Assembly: GCA_965223825.1 (NCBI GenBank)
Contig: OZ245018.1
Coordinates: 1,240,001 to 1,304,000 of the forward strand
DNA: 64,000 nt
Source: CAJXQU01 sp965223825
Lineage (GTDB): Bacteria; Pseudomonadota; Gammaproteobacteria; CAJXQU01
Direction: 5' to 3'
In this document: one piece after another, positions 35,312 to 44,700 of the stretch
Numbering within the stretch: position 1 is the stretch's first letter
Layout of the letters: each line of letters starts with the position of its first letter
Notes under the pieces: generated by a model
Seen by the model: only the letters and a program-made list of their open reading frames with translations
Database searches by the model: none
Told to the model about the DNA's origin: nothing
Translations under genes and position numbers: made by a program

Positions 35312-35498
35312 TGATAAATTAGATGACAATAATGAAGGATATAGATATTTGCTGGACTTACATTGGAATTACTTAGGCAATTCTAGAAAATATATAAGAT
35401 TATCTATTGTGATTTTCTTATTCATAGGGTTCGCATTGCTATTGTTTCCTAGTGCAATAACATTTATTAAGATTACAGATATCTTGATGTTCTCATGA
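35286..35498 (+). CDS. Short membrane-protein ORF at the relaxase breakpoint
   Basis: A 70-residue frame with a polar N-terminal part containing Y-R-Y-L-L-D-L-H-W-N-Y and one strong hydrophobic helix (about residues 40-62). It overlaps the end of the relaxase remnant in another frame. It may be the 3' piece of a gene joined to the relaxase by recombination, or a chance frame. No family is recognised and no ribosome site is clear. Confidence 0.3.
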   Translation: MPSTRDSVNDKLDDNNEGYRYLLDLHWNYLGNSRKYIRLSIVIFLFIGFALLLFPSAITFIKITDILMFS

Positions 35499-35514
35499 AT
35501 TTTTGGTTGATCTA

Positions 35515-35772
35515 TTATGTATGAGGCTCATCAAAATAGTCTGAAGCAGTCATTCCATTATAATCCTTTATATATAGATCACATTTCCCTGTTAGTAGTA
35601 ACAGAGAGCAGACTTCGTAATATTTTAAAGCGGCAGCTATATGTAAAGCAGTCATTCCACTCTTACTTGCCCTAAAATTAACATTTGCTTCATTTTTAAG
35701 GCATTCTAAAACTAAGGCTGAATCGTTCGTGTCTGCCGCATAGATTAACTCTTGATCGATTTTATTTTCCAT
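35515..35772 (-). CDS. Small ankyrin-repeat protein
   Basis: An 85-residue protein with two to three ankyrin repeats: G-M-T-A-L-H-I-A-A-A-L near residue 39 and a following Y-N-G-M-T-A-S-D-Y. It has no signal peptide or enzymatic motif, so it is a cytosolic binding protein. In islands such small ankyrin genes sometimes act as immunity or antitoxin partners, but no toxin gene is adjacent. It may be a fragment of a longer protein. Confidence 0.65.
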   Translation of the reverse strand: MENKIDQELIYAADTNDSALVLECLKNEANVNFRASKSGMTALHIAAALKYYEVCSLLLLTGKCDLYIKDYNGMTASDYFDEPHT

Positions 35773-36598
35773 GTCACATAATATTCGTTAAATAAATTTT
35801 TCAACATTTGATATTTTTGAGCTTACTAATCTAATATTAAAAAGTAAACTAAAATATTCTTAGATGTAAAATGGAATTTGATAAGTCAATCCTATCACAT
35901 ATCTCGGCAATATGTGTTCTTTTGCAAGCCAACCAAAGAAATTTCCTACTTTAGTAGTTCAAGATAAGTAAGAATATATACGTTTAGGAAGGAGCCTAAT
36001 AATAAAATTAATTTGCAATTTATATTGACTTAATTCCAGTGAACGCTGTTTTATTTTTTTACATAATAATAAATGAAAGATTACCGCACCTAGACACTTT
36101 TTATACGTACTATATCTAAAACTTGTGGTGGCTATGTGACCCTCCCTTAAACTAATGCCTAATACATTTAGAGCGCACCTGTATAAACTATGTCAAACTG
36201 AGTCTTGATTTTTCAGCAGTGTTGAATTTCAGGAATACAGGGATATGCTATAAAAAGGAAATCGTATTCGAGCCACGAATAACTTATCCTGATAAAACAT
36301 GCGTTATGCCATGAGTGGTAAATGCGATAGCTGTTAGAAGAATTGAAAAAGACAAAGGTATAAATATAAGAGACTCTGCTAGCGTAGGAAATTTGCCCGA
36401 GGTGAAACACAAACATTTTAGTATCACCCATAAAAACATCTTGGCAATTTGTGTGAAAAACCACTCTCTTCTTTGAATTTATGTTACATTCAAGCATATT
36501 CTTTATAAAGATTTGATATGAAGGCCAGAAATCAAGTAGTCTATGTCTAATTAAGATACACCTTGTGATATGTAGCTAATTAACTATAGGGAATTCAG
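35773..36598. other. 826-bp A+T-rich gap before the rfb genes
   Basis: I find no convincing gene. A 94-codon frame on the minus strand (36213-36497) lacks a ribosome site and any family likeness. There is no JUMPstart/ops element that would mark a classic O-antigen leader. The promoter for rfbFGH must lie here. The stretch may be debris of lost genes from the mobile element. Confidence 0.5.
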
Positions 36599-37375
36599 TT
36601 GAAATTGGTCGTTTTGGCAGGCGGTTATGGAACCCGTCTCGGAGATGAGACATTAGTTCGGCCTAAGCCTATGGTTGAAATAGGCGGAAAGCCAATCCTT
36701 TGGCATATCTTAAAGCTTTATTCTAGCCATGGAATTAAGGATTTCATTATTTGTTGTGGCTATAAAGGCTATGTAATTAAAGAATATTTTTCCAATTTTC
36801 TTCTTCACCATTCAGATGTTACATTTGATTTCGCAGAAAATAGAACTGAAATACATTCAACTCGATCTATAGATTGGCGAGTCACGCTCGTAGATACAGG
36901 TGAAAATACCAACACAGGTGGACGTCTTAAACGAATCTCAAGTTTACTTGAAAGTGAAGACGTGTTTTGTATGACTTATGGCGATGGTTTATCAGACCTA
37001 GATATTACTTCCAGTATTGCATTCCACAAATCACATAATAAATTAGCTACTGTGGCTGCTGTCTCAGCACCTAGTCGTTTTGGTGCTTTAACACTCGAAA
37101 ATCATCAAGTTACTCAGTTTGATGAAAAGCCTAATAAAGGCATTTCATATATTAATGGTGGCTTCTTTGTACTTAGTCCTAAAGTTCTTGAACTTATAGA
37201 CGGAGATGAAACAATGTGGGAGCAATCCCCTATGCAAAGATTAGCTGAGAGTGAACAATTATGTGCTTTCGAACATGATGGTTTCTGGCGTCCTATGGAC
37301 ACTCAGCGCGATAAATTTTATCTCGAATCTCTTTGGGAAAATAATACAGCACCTTGGAAAACCTGGAATGACTGA
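36599..37375 (+). CDS. rfbF: Glucose-1-phosphate cytidylyltransferase RfbF
   Basis: A 258-residue enzyme that makes CDP-glucose from CTP and glucose-1-phosphate, the first step to CDP-3,6-dideoxyhexoses. The nucleotide-binding A-G-G-Y-G-T-R-L-G and R-P-K-P-M-V-E-I-G-G-K-P-I-L-W-H sequences are near the N-terminus; Y-G-D-G and F-W-R-P-M-D-T follow as in other RfbF. The start is a TTG with AGGGAA upstream, supported by alignment with known RfbF starts. The stop overlaps rfbG by 8 bp. Confidence 0.93.
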   Translation: MKLVVLAGGYGTRLGDETLVRPKPMVEIGGKPILWHILKLYSSHGIKDFIICCGYKGYVIKEYFSNFLLHHSDVTFDFAENRTEIHSTRSIDWRVTLVDTGENTNTGGRLKRISSLLESEDVFCMTYGDGLSDLDITSSIAFHKSHNKLATVAAVSAPSRFGALTLENHQVTQFDEKPNKGISYINGGFFVLSPKVLELIDGDETMWEQSPMQRLAESEQLCAFEHDGFWRPMDTQRDKFYLESLWENNTAPWKTWND

Positions 37376-38462
37376 AATCACATCAGCCAGAACACCAACA
37401 TTTGTTTTTTGGAATGACAAACGTGTATTCGTAACTGGCCATAGTGGCTTCAAAGGTAGCTGGTTAACGTTATGGCTTAGTAAACTGGGCGCGAAAGTTA
37501 AAGGTTATTCACTTAAACCTTCGACACAGCCGAACCTTTTTAATAAAGCTAATATCTCTGGGTGTTGCGACTCTACTTTTGCTGATATAAGAGATTTAGA
37601 AATCTTAAAATATCAAATTAGTAAATTTAAACCTGATATTGTATTCCATTTGGCTGCACAATCACTTGTTCCAGTAGGTATCGCGGATCCACTAAATACC
37701 TATTCAACCAATATCATGGGGACAGCAAATTTACTTGAATCCTGTCGAGGAATAAACACAGTTAAATCTATAGTTATCGTGACGAGCGATAAATGCTATT
37801 CAGTTCAGGGAAATGGTAAGGCTTTTGAAGAATCTCAGCACCTTGGAGGAGATGAGCCGTATAGCAGTAGTAAAGCGTCAGCAGAAATTGTAACTCATGC
37901 TTATAGGGAGACCTATTTCAAAGGTCGTGGGATTGCTAGCGCAAGAGCTGGTAATGTGATCGGTGGTGGTGATTGGTCAGAAAATCGGCTATTTCCTGAC
38001 CTTATAAGAGCATTTGAAAGTGATCGTGATTTGACGCTGCGGGCTCCTGATGCTGTACGCCCTTGGCAACATGTAATTGAGCCTGTCAGTGGATATCTTC
38101 TATTGGCAGAGGCGCTATACACTAGTCCAGAAAAATTCTCATGTGCATGGAATTTTGGCCCAGAACCCTCTGACAATATTCGTGTAGTCGATTTAGTTAG
38201 GCATGCATATAAACTAAGAAACAAAATATATGAAATACAGCATCAAACAGTTACTTATCAAGAAACAAAAGAGTTGCGACTAAATAACAACAAGGCCAAA
38301 ATTGAACTTGGATGGAAACCTGTCTGGAATATTCGCGAGGCTTTAGAAAAATCTATTTCTTGGTATAGCAGAGCAGAACAAAAAAATAATATGCAAGATT
38401 TATGTTTAACTCAAATTGATGAATATTGCGAGAGTCACTCTAGAAAATATCCAACGGATTGA
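37368..38462 (+). CDS. rfbG: CDP-glucose 4,6-dehydratase RfbG
   Basis: A 364-residue NAD-dependent SDR-type dehydratase giving CDP-4-keto-6-deoxyglucose. G-H-S-G-F-K-G-S-W in the dinucleotide loop, V-T-S-D-K-C-Y with the catalytic Thr/Asp-type motif, Y-S-S-S-K-A-S-A-E with Tyr/Lys, and the R-P-W-Q-H-V-I-E-P signature identify RfbG. The ATG at 37368 overlaps the rfbF stop; the frame is open upstream but has no similarity. rfbH follows after 1 bp. Confidence 0.93.
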   Translation: MTEITSARTPTFVFWNDKRVFVTGHSGFKGSWLTLWLSKLGAKVKGYSLKPSTQPNLFNKANISGCCDSTFADIRDLEILKYQISKFKPDIVFHLAAQSLVPVGIADPLNTYSTNIMGTANLLESCRGINTVKSIVIVTSDKCYSVQGNGKAFEESQHLGGDEPYSSSKASAEIVTHAYRETYFKGRGIASARAGNVIGGGDWSENRLFPDLIRAFESDRDLTLRAPDAVRPWQHVIEPVSGYLLLAEALYTSPEKFSCAWNFGPEPSDNIRVVDLVRHAYKLRNKIYEIQHQTVTYQETKELRLNNNKAKIELGWKPVWNIREALEKSISWYSRAEQKNNMQDLCLTQIDEYCESHSRKYPTD

Positions 38463-38463
38463 T

Positions 38464-39789
38464 ATGTCATTAAGTGATAAGAAACTGCCAAAATTGAGAG
38501 AAGCTATACTTGAATTGGTCGATGATTTTGGTTCCCATTTTGAGCACAAAGAGCAGTTTGTACCTGGAAAGACCTCCATCCCAGCCTCAGGTAAAGTGAT
38601 TGGTGCAAGTGAACTAAGCAATATGGTTGACGCTGTATTGGATGGTTGGCTAACAACTGGCCGTTACAATGATGCTTTTGAAGATGCCCTTTCCAACTTT
38701 ATAGGTACTAATAATTTAATCACAGTCAACTCTGGATCTTCGGCAAATCTTATTGCTTTACAGGCGTTAACTTCGATAAAACTTGGTGAGCGGAGGTTAA
38801 AGCCAGGTGATGAGGTGATTTGTGTAGCGGCGGCTTTTCCAACAACAGTTAATCCGATTATACAAGCAGGTGCAATTCCAGTATTCGTTGATATCGACTT
38901 GGAAACACTTAATATAAGAACACAAGATTTAGAATTAGCACGCAGCGAAAAAACTATAGCAGTTATGTTGGCACATACATTGGGTAACCCCTTCAATATA
39001 AATGAAGTTAAAAACTTTTGTGATGCGAATAGTTATTGGTTAATAGAAGATTGTTGTGACGCACTAGGTTCTCGATATTTAGATAAACATGTAGGGACTT
39101 TTGGCGATCTGGCAACACTCAGCTTTTACCCTGCACACCAAATCACAATGGGTGAAGGCGGCGCTGTTTTTACTGATAATGATGTACTGATAGAAATTGT
39201 GGAATCATTACGGGATTGGGGCAGGGATTGCTATTGCCCACCGGGTAAAGAAAATACGTGTGGTCAACGCTATTGCCAAAAACACGGGGCATTACCATAT
39301 GGCTATGACCATAAATATACATATGGTAATTTAGGATATAACCTGAAAATCACCGATATGCAGGCAGCTTGTGGTTTAGCGCAGCTTAACAAGCTGCAAA
39401 ATTTTGTACAGGCACGTAAGGATAATTATAATTATTTTCTTGGTCAGCTCTCTACTTTATCTGAGCAACTTAAATTTATGCAAAAAACTGATGATTCAGA
39501 TCCATGCTGGTTTGGTTTTCCGATTACTTTAACAAAAAATGCAAATGTTGAAAGGTTACACTTACTAGAGTTCCTTGAACAATCTAGGGTTGGTACAAGG
39601 TTGCTTTTCGCAGGGAATTTAACACGTCAGCCCTATTTTGAAAATGTTCGATATCGCGTACCTGCTTCACTTGATAACACTGACTATGTCATGAATAACA
39701 CTTTTTGGATTGGTGTATACCCTGGAATAGACACTGTGAAAATGGATTATATGTGTAGAAAGCTAAAAGAGTTTTTTGGCTATTTCTGA
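38464..39789 (+). CDS. rfbH: CDP-4-keto-6-deoxyglucose 3-dehydrase (E1) RfbH
   Basis: A 441-residue PMP/iron-sulfur enzyme for C-3 deoxygenation. The aminotransferase fold lacks the usual lysine: the site reads S-F-Y-P-A-H-Q-I-T-M-G-E-G-G, with histidine in its place as in known E1. A cysteine cluster (D-C-Y-C, T-C-G, Y-C) supplies the [2Fe-2S] ligands. The reaction needs an NADH-linked reductase (RfbI/E3), and no such gene lies in the window. The start follows the rfbG stop by 1 bp. It converges with the SDR gene with a 10-bp overlap. Confidence 0.94.
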   Translation: MSLSDKKLPKLREAILELVDDFGSHFEHKEQFVPGKTSIPASGKVIGASELSNMVDAVLDGWLTTGRYNDAFEDALSNFIGTNNLITVNSGSSANLIALQALTSIKLGERRLKPGDEVICVAAAFPTTVNPIIQAGAIPVFVDIDLETLNIRTQDLELARSEKTIAVMLAHTLGNPFNINEVKNFCDANSYWLIEDCCDALGSRYLDKHVGTFGDLATLSFYPAHQITMGEGGAVFTDNDVLIEIVESLRDWGRDCYCPPGKENTCGQRYCQKHGALPYGYDHKYTYGNLGYNLKITDMQAACGLAQLNKLQNFVQARKDNYNYFLGQLSTLSEQLKFMQKTDDSDPCWFGFPITLTKNANVERLHLLEFLEQSRVGTRLLFAGNLTRQPYFENVRYRVPASLDNTDYVMNNTFWIGVYPGIDTVKMDYMCRKLKEFFGYF

Positions 39790-40664
39790 TAAGTATTTAT
39801 TAAATCACTCAAGCCCTTATCTAATGATATTGATGGATTCCATTTTGGTAATATCGGATATTTTATTTCAGGTTTCATGATTTGACGTTCCATATAAGGC
39901 TTTTCGCCAAAGCGTACATCTAGCTTTTTAGTTGATATTTTTTCAATTTTAGATACTAAATCTTTAAGTGAAATTTGCTGATGGCTTGATAAACAAAATT
40001 TCTTATGTGAGTGAACATTCATACAGGATACATGCTTTAGTGCTTGTTGAAAGCCTGATATTACATCATCTATATGTAAAAAATCTAAAAGCTGTTCGCC
40101 TGGGCTCATATCAAGGGGTTTTCCTGACTGCAAAGCGTGAAGCAATTGACAGACGAGACTCCTGCGCATGTCATTGGGGCCATAATTATTAAATAATTCT
40201 AATGTCAGCATCTTAAGATTTTTAACTTGCAAATAGTATTCGGCTATTTTTTCAAATGCCTCTTTAGAGGCTGCGTATAGGTTTACTGGTGAATATTCCT
40301 TATTATTATAATGTTGCCAGTAAGTCCCCGTGTTTATAATTGAAACGGATTTATTAGATGGCAATGATTCAAGAATTAAAGTGCAGAGCTGCAAGTTACA
40401 TTCTATTATGTTAGCAATGTTCTGACCTGATTTTGCGAATGCAAGATGAATTATGATATCAGGTGAGCAATTATTTATAAGCACATTCAAATCTAAATCA
40501 TTTATTATGTAATAACTTGCATGGTTATTTAACTTGTAATTAGGCTGATCGATTGACCTTGCCAAAATATGAACTTCATGCCCATCCTCTATAAGTGCAT
40601 TGGTCAAGTTGGAACCAATAAATCCTGTCCCGCCAGTCATAAGAATACGATTTTTTTTATACAT
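39780..40664 (-). CDS. SDR-type nucleotide-sugar reductase/epimerase, RfbJ/RfbS-like
   Basis: A 294-residue extended SDR. The N-terminal G-G-T-G-F-I-G binds NAD(P), and Y-A-A-S-K is the catalytic pair. The L-E-L-F-N-N-Y-G-P-N-D and S-P-G-E-Q-L-L-D-F-L-H-I-D-D segments resemble CDP-abequose and CDP-paratose synthases, which reduce the product of RfbH at C-4. This assignment follows from context and pattern and remains tentative. Unlike rfbFGH it is on the minus strand, one base beyond the glycosyltransferase gene, with which it forms an operon. Confidence 0.75.
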   Translation of the reverse strand: MYKKNRILMTGGTGFIGSNLTNALIEDGHEVHILARSIDQPNYKLNNHASYYIINDLDLNVLINNCSPDIIIHLAFAKSGQNIANIIECNLQLCTLILESLPSNKSVSIINTGTYWQHYNNKEYSPVNLYAASKEAFEKIAEYYLQVKNLKMLTLELFNNYGPNDMRRSLVCQLLHALQSGKPLDMSPGEQLLDFLHIDDVISGFQQALKHVSCMNVHSHKKFCLSSHQQISLKDLVSKIEKISTKKLDVRFGEKPYMERQIMKPEIKYPILPKWNPSISLDKGLSDLINTYQK

Positions 40665-40665
40665 A

Positions 40666-41658
40666 TCATTCAGGTATTGTTATAAATTTAAATTGATATC
40701 TAAAAGTTATTCCTATTATGAACTTTATAAGGTATGCGTAGGCTCTTATAATTTTCAATATATCGGTATGATAAGCTTTGCCAGTTGCATCAATATAGCA
40801 AGCGTTGATGTCTATACCTTTACCAGTTTTAGCTAATAAAGCGCTGTTTCTGATTTTTAGTGACTCATAGAGATATGCCTTAGCTAGAAAACCACCTGCA
40901 ATGTCACGCTCTATGAGCTGTTTTTGAAATTTATAACACTCGCGAAATAGTCTTTCATACATGCCCGCTGAGAGGGTAATGTTATCTTCTTGTCGACTTA
41001 TAGCAAGTTCTTTTGCAATCATATAAACATTATTCTTTAAACTATACTCAGTCCAAAAAGTATAGTCCGATATTGGATAGCTATTCTCATCAAAACCACC
41101 AATCTCCAATGCTTTACTTTTCCTGAATAATGTTCCAACTGGGCATCCAACAATATTATTTATAAAAAAATCATTAGGTTTTATCTTGATTATTTTGTTT
41201 TTTTTCTTGCTTAGTATATTGGTATTTTTTGCTATTCTGAAAATTCCATGTTTCGAAATTTCTTTCCCATTTATGAACACTTTTTTATCTGTAAAAATCA
41301 TATCAACATCATGATTTGATGAAAGAACTAGATTTACTATTGATAAATAATTTTCTTTTAATAAATCATCATCATGCAATAATACTATATATTCATATTT
41401 TGCAAGTTGTATGGCTTTGTTCATATTTCCAAATGCACCTAAGTTTCTTTCATTCCTAACATATTCAACTCGGTCGTCATTAAATGATTCTGAAATTAGT
41501 TGGGCGGGAGAAGGCGAGCAACATTCAGCATTGTTGTCAACTATTAACACTTCAAAAGTTGCGTCAGATATTTGACTTAACGCGCTATTAATTGCCTCTT
41601 TTAAAAGCAACTCCCTTTTATATGTCGGAATAATGATGCTGAATTTTATCTGTGACAT
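40666..41658 (-). CDS. Family 2 glycosyltransferase
   Basis: A 330-residue GT-A enzyme. The N-terminal I-I-I-P-T-Y-K-R-E, the H-D-D-D metal motif near residue 95 and G-G-F-D-E-N near 192 are typical of inverting GT2 transferases. Two weak hydrophobic segments close the C-terminus (about 305-330), suggesting membrane association. It may add the dideoxyhexose made by the neighbouring genes to a surface glycan (inference). The region is A+T-rich with many AAA and ATT codons, unlike the core. Confidence 0.85.
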   Translation of the reverse strand: MSQIKFSIIIPTYKRELLLKEAINSALSQISDATFEVLIVDNNAECCSPSPAQLISESFNDDRVEYVRNERNLGAFGNMNKAIQLAKYEYIVLLHDDDLLKENYLSIVNLVLSSNHDVDMIFTDKKVFINGKEISKHGIFRIAKNTNILSKKKNKIIKIKPNDFFINNIVGCPVGTLFRKSKALEIGGFDENSYPISDYTFWTEYSLKNNVYMIAKELAISRQEDNITLSAGMYERLFRECYKFQKQLIERDIAGGFLAKAYLYESLKIRNSALLAKTGKGIDINACYIDATGKAYHTDILKIIRAYAYLIKFIIGITFRYQFKFITIPE

Positions 41659-41767
41659 TGTTTATTATTTTTAGTAACAAAAAATAAATAAATTAACGGA
41701 TACTTTACCGTGCAAGTTAAAATTAATTTCCATTAACGTTTTATTTAATTTACGTAAGGAGGGGCAC

Positions 41768-44700
41768 GTGATTAAATATGATTCATCACGCCTAAAGATA
41801 AGTTCATTTTTTATTTTATTAACTAGCATTATTACATTGATATTCAGTTTTTCTGCTTATAGCCATTGGACACGGATTAATATCGGTGGCGGTGGCGCTT
41901 TCAATTCAGTTAGTGTTGGCAAAGCAGGTACAATTATAGCAAATTCAGATCTCGGTGGATCATATATTAGCCGAGATTATGGCGGTAGTTGGGTACCAAT
42001 AGGAGCACTCAACAGCCAAATGACTATGACACATGTACAAACTGCGGCATTTAGTCCAGATTCAGATGATATCATTTTACTCTCGGGACAATCAGATATA
42101 GCTCGGAGTACAGATAATGGTAAAACCTTTTCGCCAGTAACGTTTACTGGAACTCCAGTTCCTTCTAGTGGTGCTGTTGCAAGATCTCTCGCATTTGCAC
42201 CATCAAATGCATCAAGAGTTTATGCATCGATTCGCTCAGCCTATAATAATGAGGATTCACAGATATATCGAAGTGATGATGCGGGCCAGTCTTTCTCTCA
42301 AGTAAGCTCTTTGTCATTATTAAGTGCACCGAGTATTCTTAAACTGGTTGTACACCCTAACAATCCTGACATTGTTCTTGCACTTTCACAGAATGGCAGG
42401 TTTACTTCTGGTGCAACAGAAGCACTTTTACTCAGTACGAATGGTGGTAGTACCTGGACAAACATCGCGACACAGTTTTTTAACCAATCGTCTCTTGAAA
42501 TTGTTGATATCGCATTCCATCCCAACACTACTACAAGTGCTCAAAATCCAGTATTTATTTCCGTCTATGATTCAGGTGGTAGTAAAGTCTATTTTACTTC
42601 AGATATTACTACCTCATCACCAACATGGGACCAAATCCATAGCACAGGTAATGGGAAACTTGCTTTATGGCCTGTAAATAACACTGAATTCGGGTTAAGA
42701 ATGATTGACGTTGTTGTTTCCTGGCATAACGGGTCAAGCACAACCGCGTGGTATGTGGAAAATGGAGGTACTAGTTGGACTACACCGTTAAGCATCGCCA
42801 CAGCTAGAGATTGGACAGGAGATGATGCCAGTTCATGGACGGGAGGTTGGAACAAAATGCATCCAATATTTAACCCCCCTCTAGCAGGAGAAATTCCAAA
42901 GGCTCTGGGATTCGACCTAACATACACTAATACAAAGAATGTCTTTTGGGCTACAGGGCAGTTTGTTTTTAAAGGGCATACCTTATCTGACAAAGAGTCG
43001 GCACTTGAGTTTTCACCAGCCTGTACAAGCGAGAATCCACAAAATGATGATTACTGGCATTCTCGTGGTGTTGACAATATTACTGCAACACTTGTCGATG
43101 TTAATGATACAAATCCAGATGTCATCTATGCCGGTATGCAAGATATCGGTTGTATTGTTAGTACTGATCAAGGCAAATATTGGAGGTTATGTAATTACTT
43201 CCACTACAACGGTCAAGACTGGGCTGGGACGCCTAGTATAGAAGGTGTTTCTTCTGAAGCAGATAGTGAGAATACTGAAATTGCAAACGCATCTGGGGCT
43301 GCTGATAGATTTCTTAATTTGAATGAAGGGAAAGCATATGGCGGCAATGTTTACACAATCCTTTCCGATCCGGACGACGCTTCTAACGTATGGATGTCAG
43401 CATCGCCAGACCAACGTGGCGACCAAACCTTACTCTATAGTAATGACTATGGTCAGTCATGGACGCCAAGTAGCACAACTATCACAGCAACCCCTGATGT
43501 GTATGGCTTATCGATTACTACAAGCCCAAGTACACTAAGCAAAGTTCTTTATGTCACTATCGATGGAGAGGCTTACAAAAGTACAAACCCAAAAGATACA
43601 AATGGCGCGTTATGGGTTTCCTTACCAAATACATTGTGTAATGGAAGTAATTGTCCAGTGCGTGTTACGGCGGCTGACGATAGTGGAAATGTTTATGCTG
43701 GTGGAGAGTCTGGATTATTCTATTCTGATAATGAAGGTCAGGACTGGACTGCATTTACAGGCCTGCCTAGTTTTTCAACTCAATCTTCTTTCCACAGTTC
43801 ATCCTGGCAAGGCGTATCAGATATAGAAGTTGATCCGCAATTATCAGGTGTCGTATTAATTTCTGTTTTTAAATCCGCAAGTAGCAATTCCGACGAAGGA
43901 GGTGTTTATGAATGTGCAATACAAACACAAACATGTACGCAAATTCTAGGCGATCCTCAAGACAATCAATCTGCACCCTATGTCAGAAACCTAGCAATTG
44001 ATCCTAATGACTCTAATACGATTTATGTCACCTCTTCCGCATCTTATACCGGCCCTGGATATTATGATAATAGTTTGGGTGTGTATCAGACGAAAGACCG
44101 AGGCCTGACTTGGGAAAATATTTCTACTGGACTGGCGTGGCCAAGTGCATTTCCAATATCAATAAGTGCAGGTGACACAGAACAAGTGTTTATTGGCTCT
44201 ATCGGAAGTGGTTTATATAAGAAAATCATTGATTCTGGAACTGTTGCCGATTATAGGGAAGATTTTTCAGCAGTTGCTGCGGAAATTGTTTCTGGGTGGT
44301 CTTATAAAACTAATGGCTCGGGAACAATCGGATCTTCATCTAGTTATGTAGACTTGGATTCTAATAATTCGGACTACTACACAAGTGAATCATCTGATTA
44401 CGGGAAACTATCAAAGAATGGTGGTCATACTGGTTCTGGCACGAATGTTTCAAGTGTTGATAGTTATGTTATGGGCGCCTATACAGTCTCCCAAACGGGC
44501 ACTTATTTTTTGAAAGACGGCTTTGTTGAATTTCCGAAAGGAGATTGTTCTCCCTATAGTAACGGTGGCGATGTGAGAGTATATGTCAATGATATACTCA
44601 AGGAGGCTACTTTAGTTACTAATGAGGCGTCACATGTGCTAGATATGGAACTTGGTCAGTTAAGTTCGGGTGATACTATCTATGTAGCTGTTGGTCCAAA

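Noticed and set aside
36213..36497. 94-codon minus-strand frame before rfbF
   Set aside because: No ribosome site and no recognisable motif; rich in Tyr, Phe and Ser, as expected from A+T-rich noncoding DNA.
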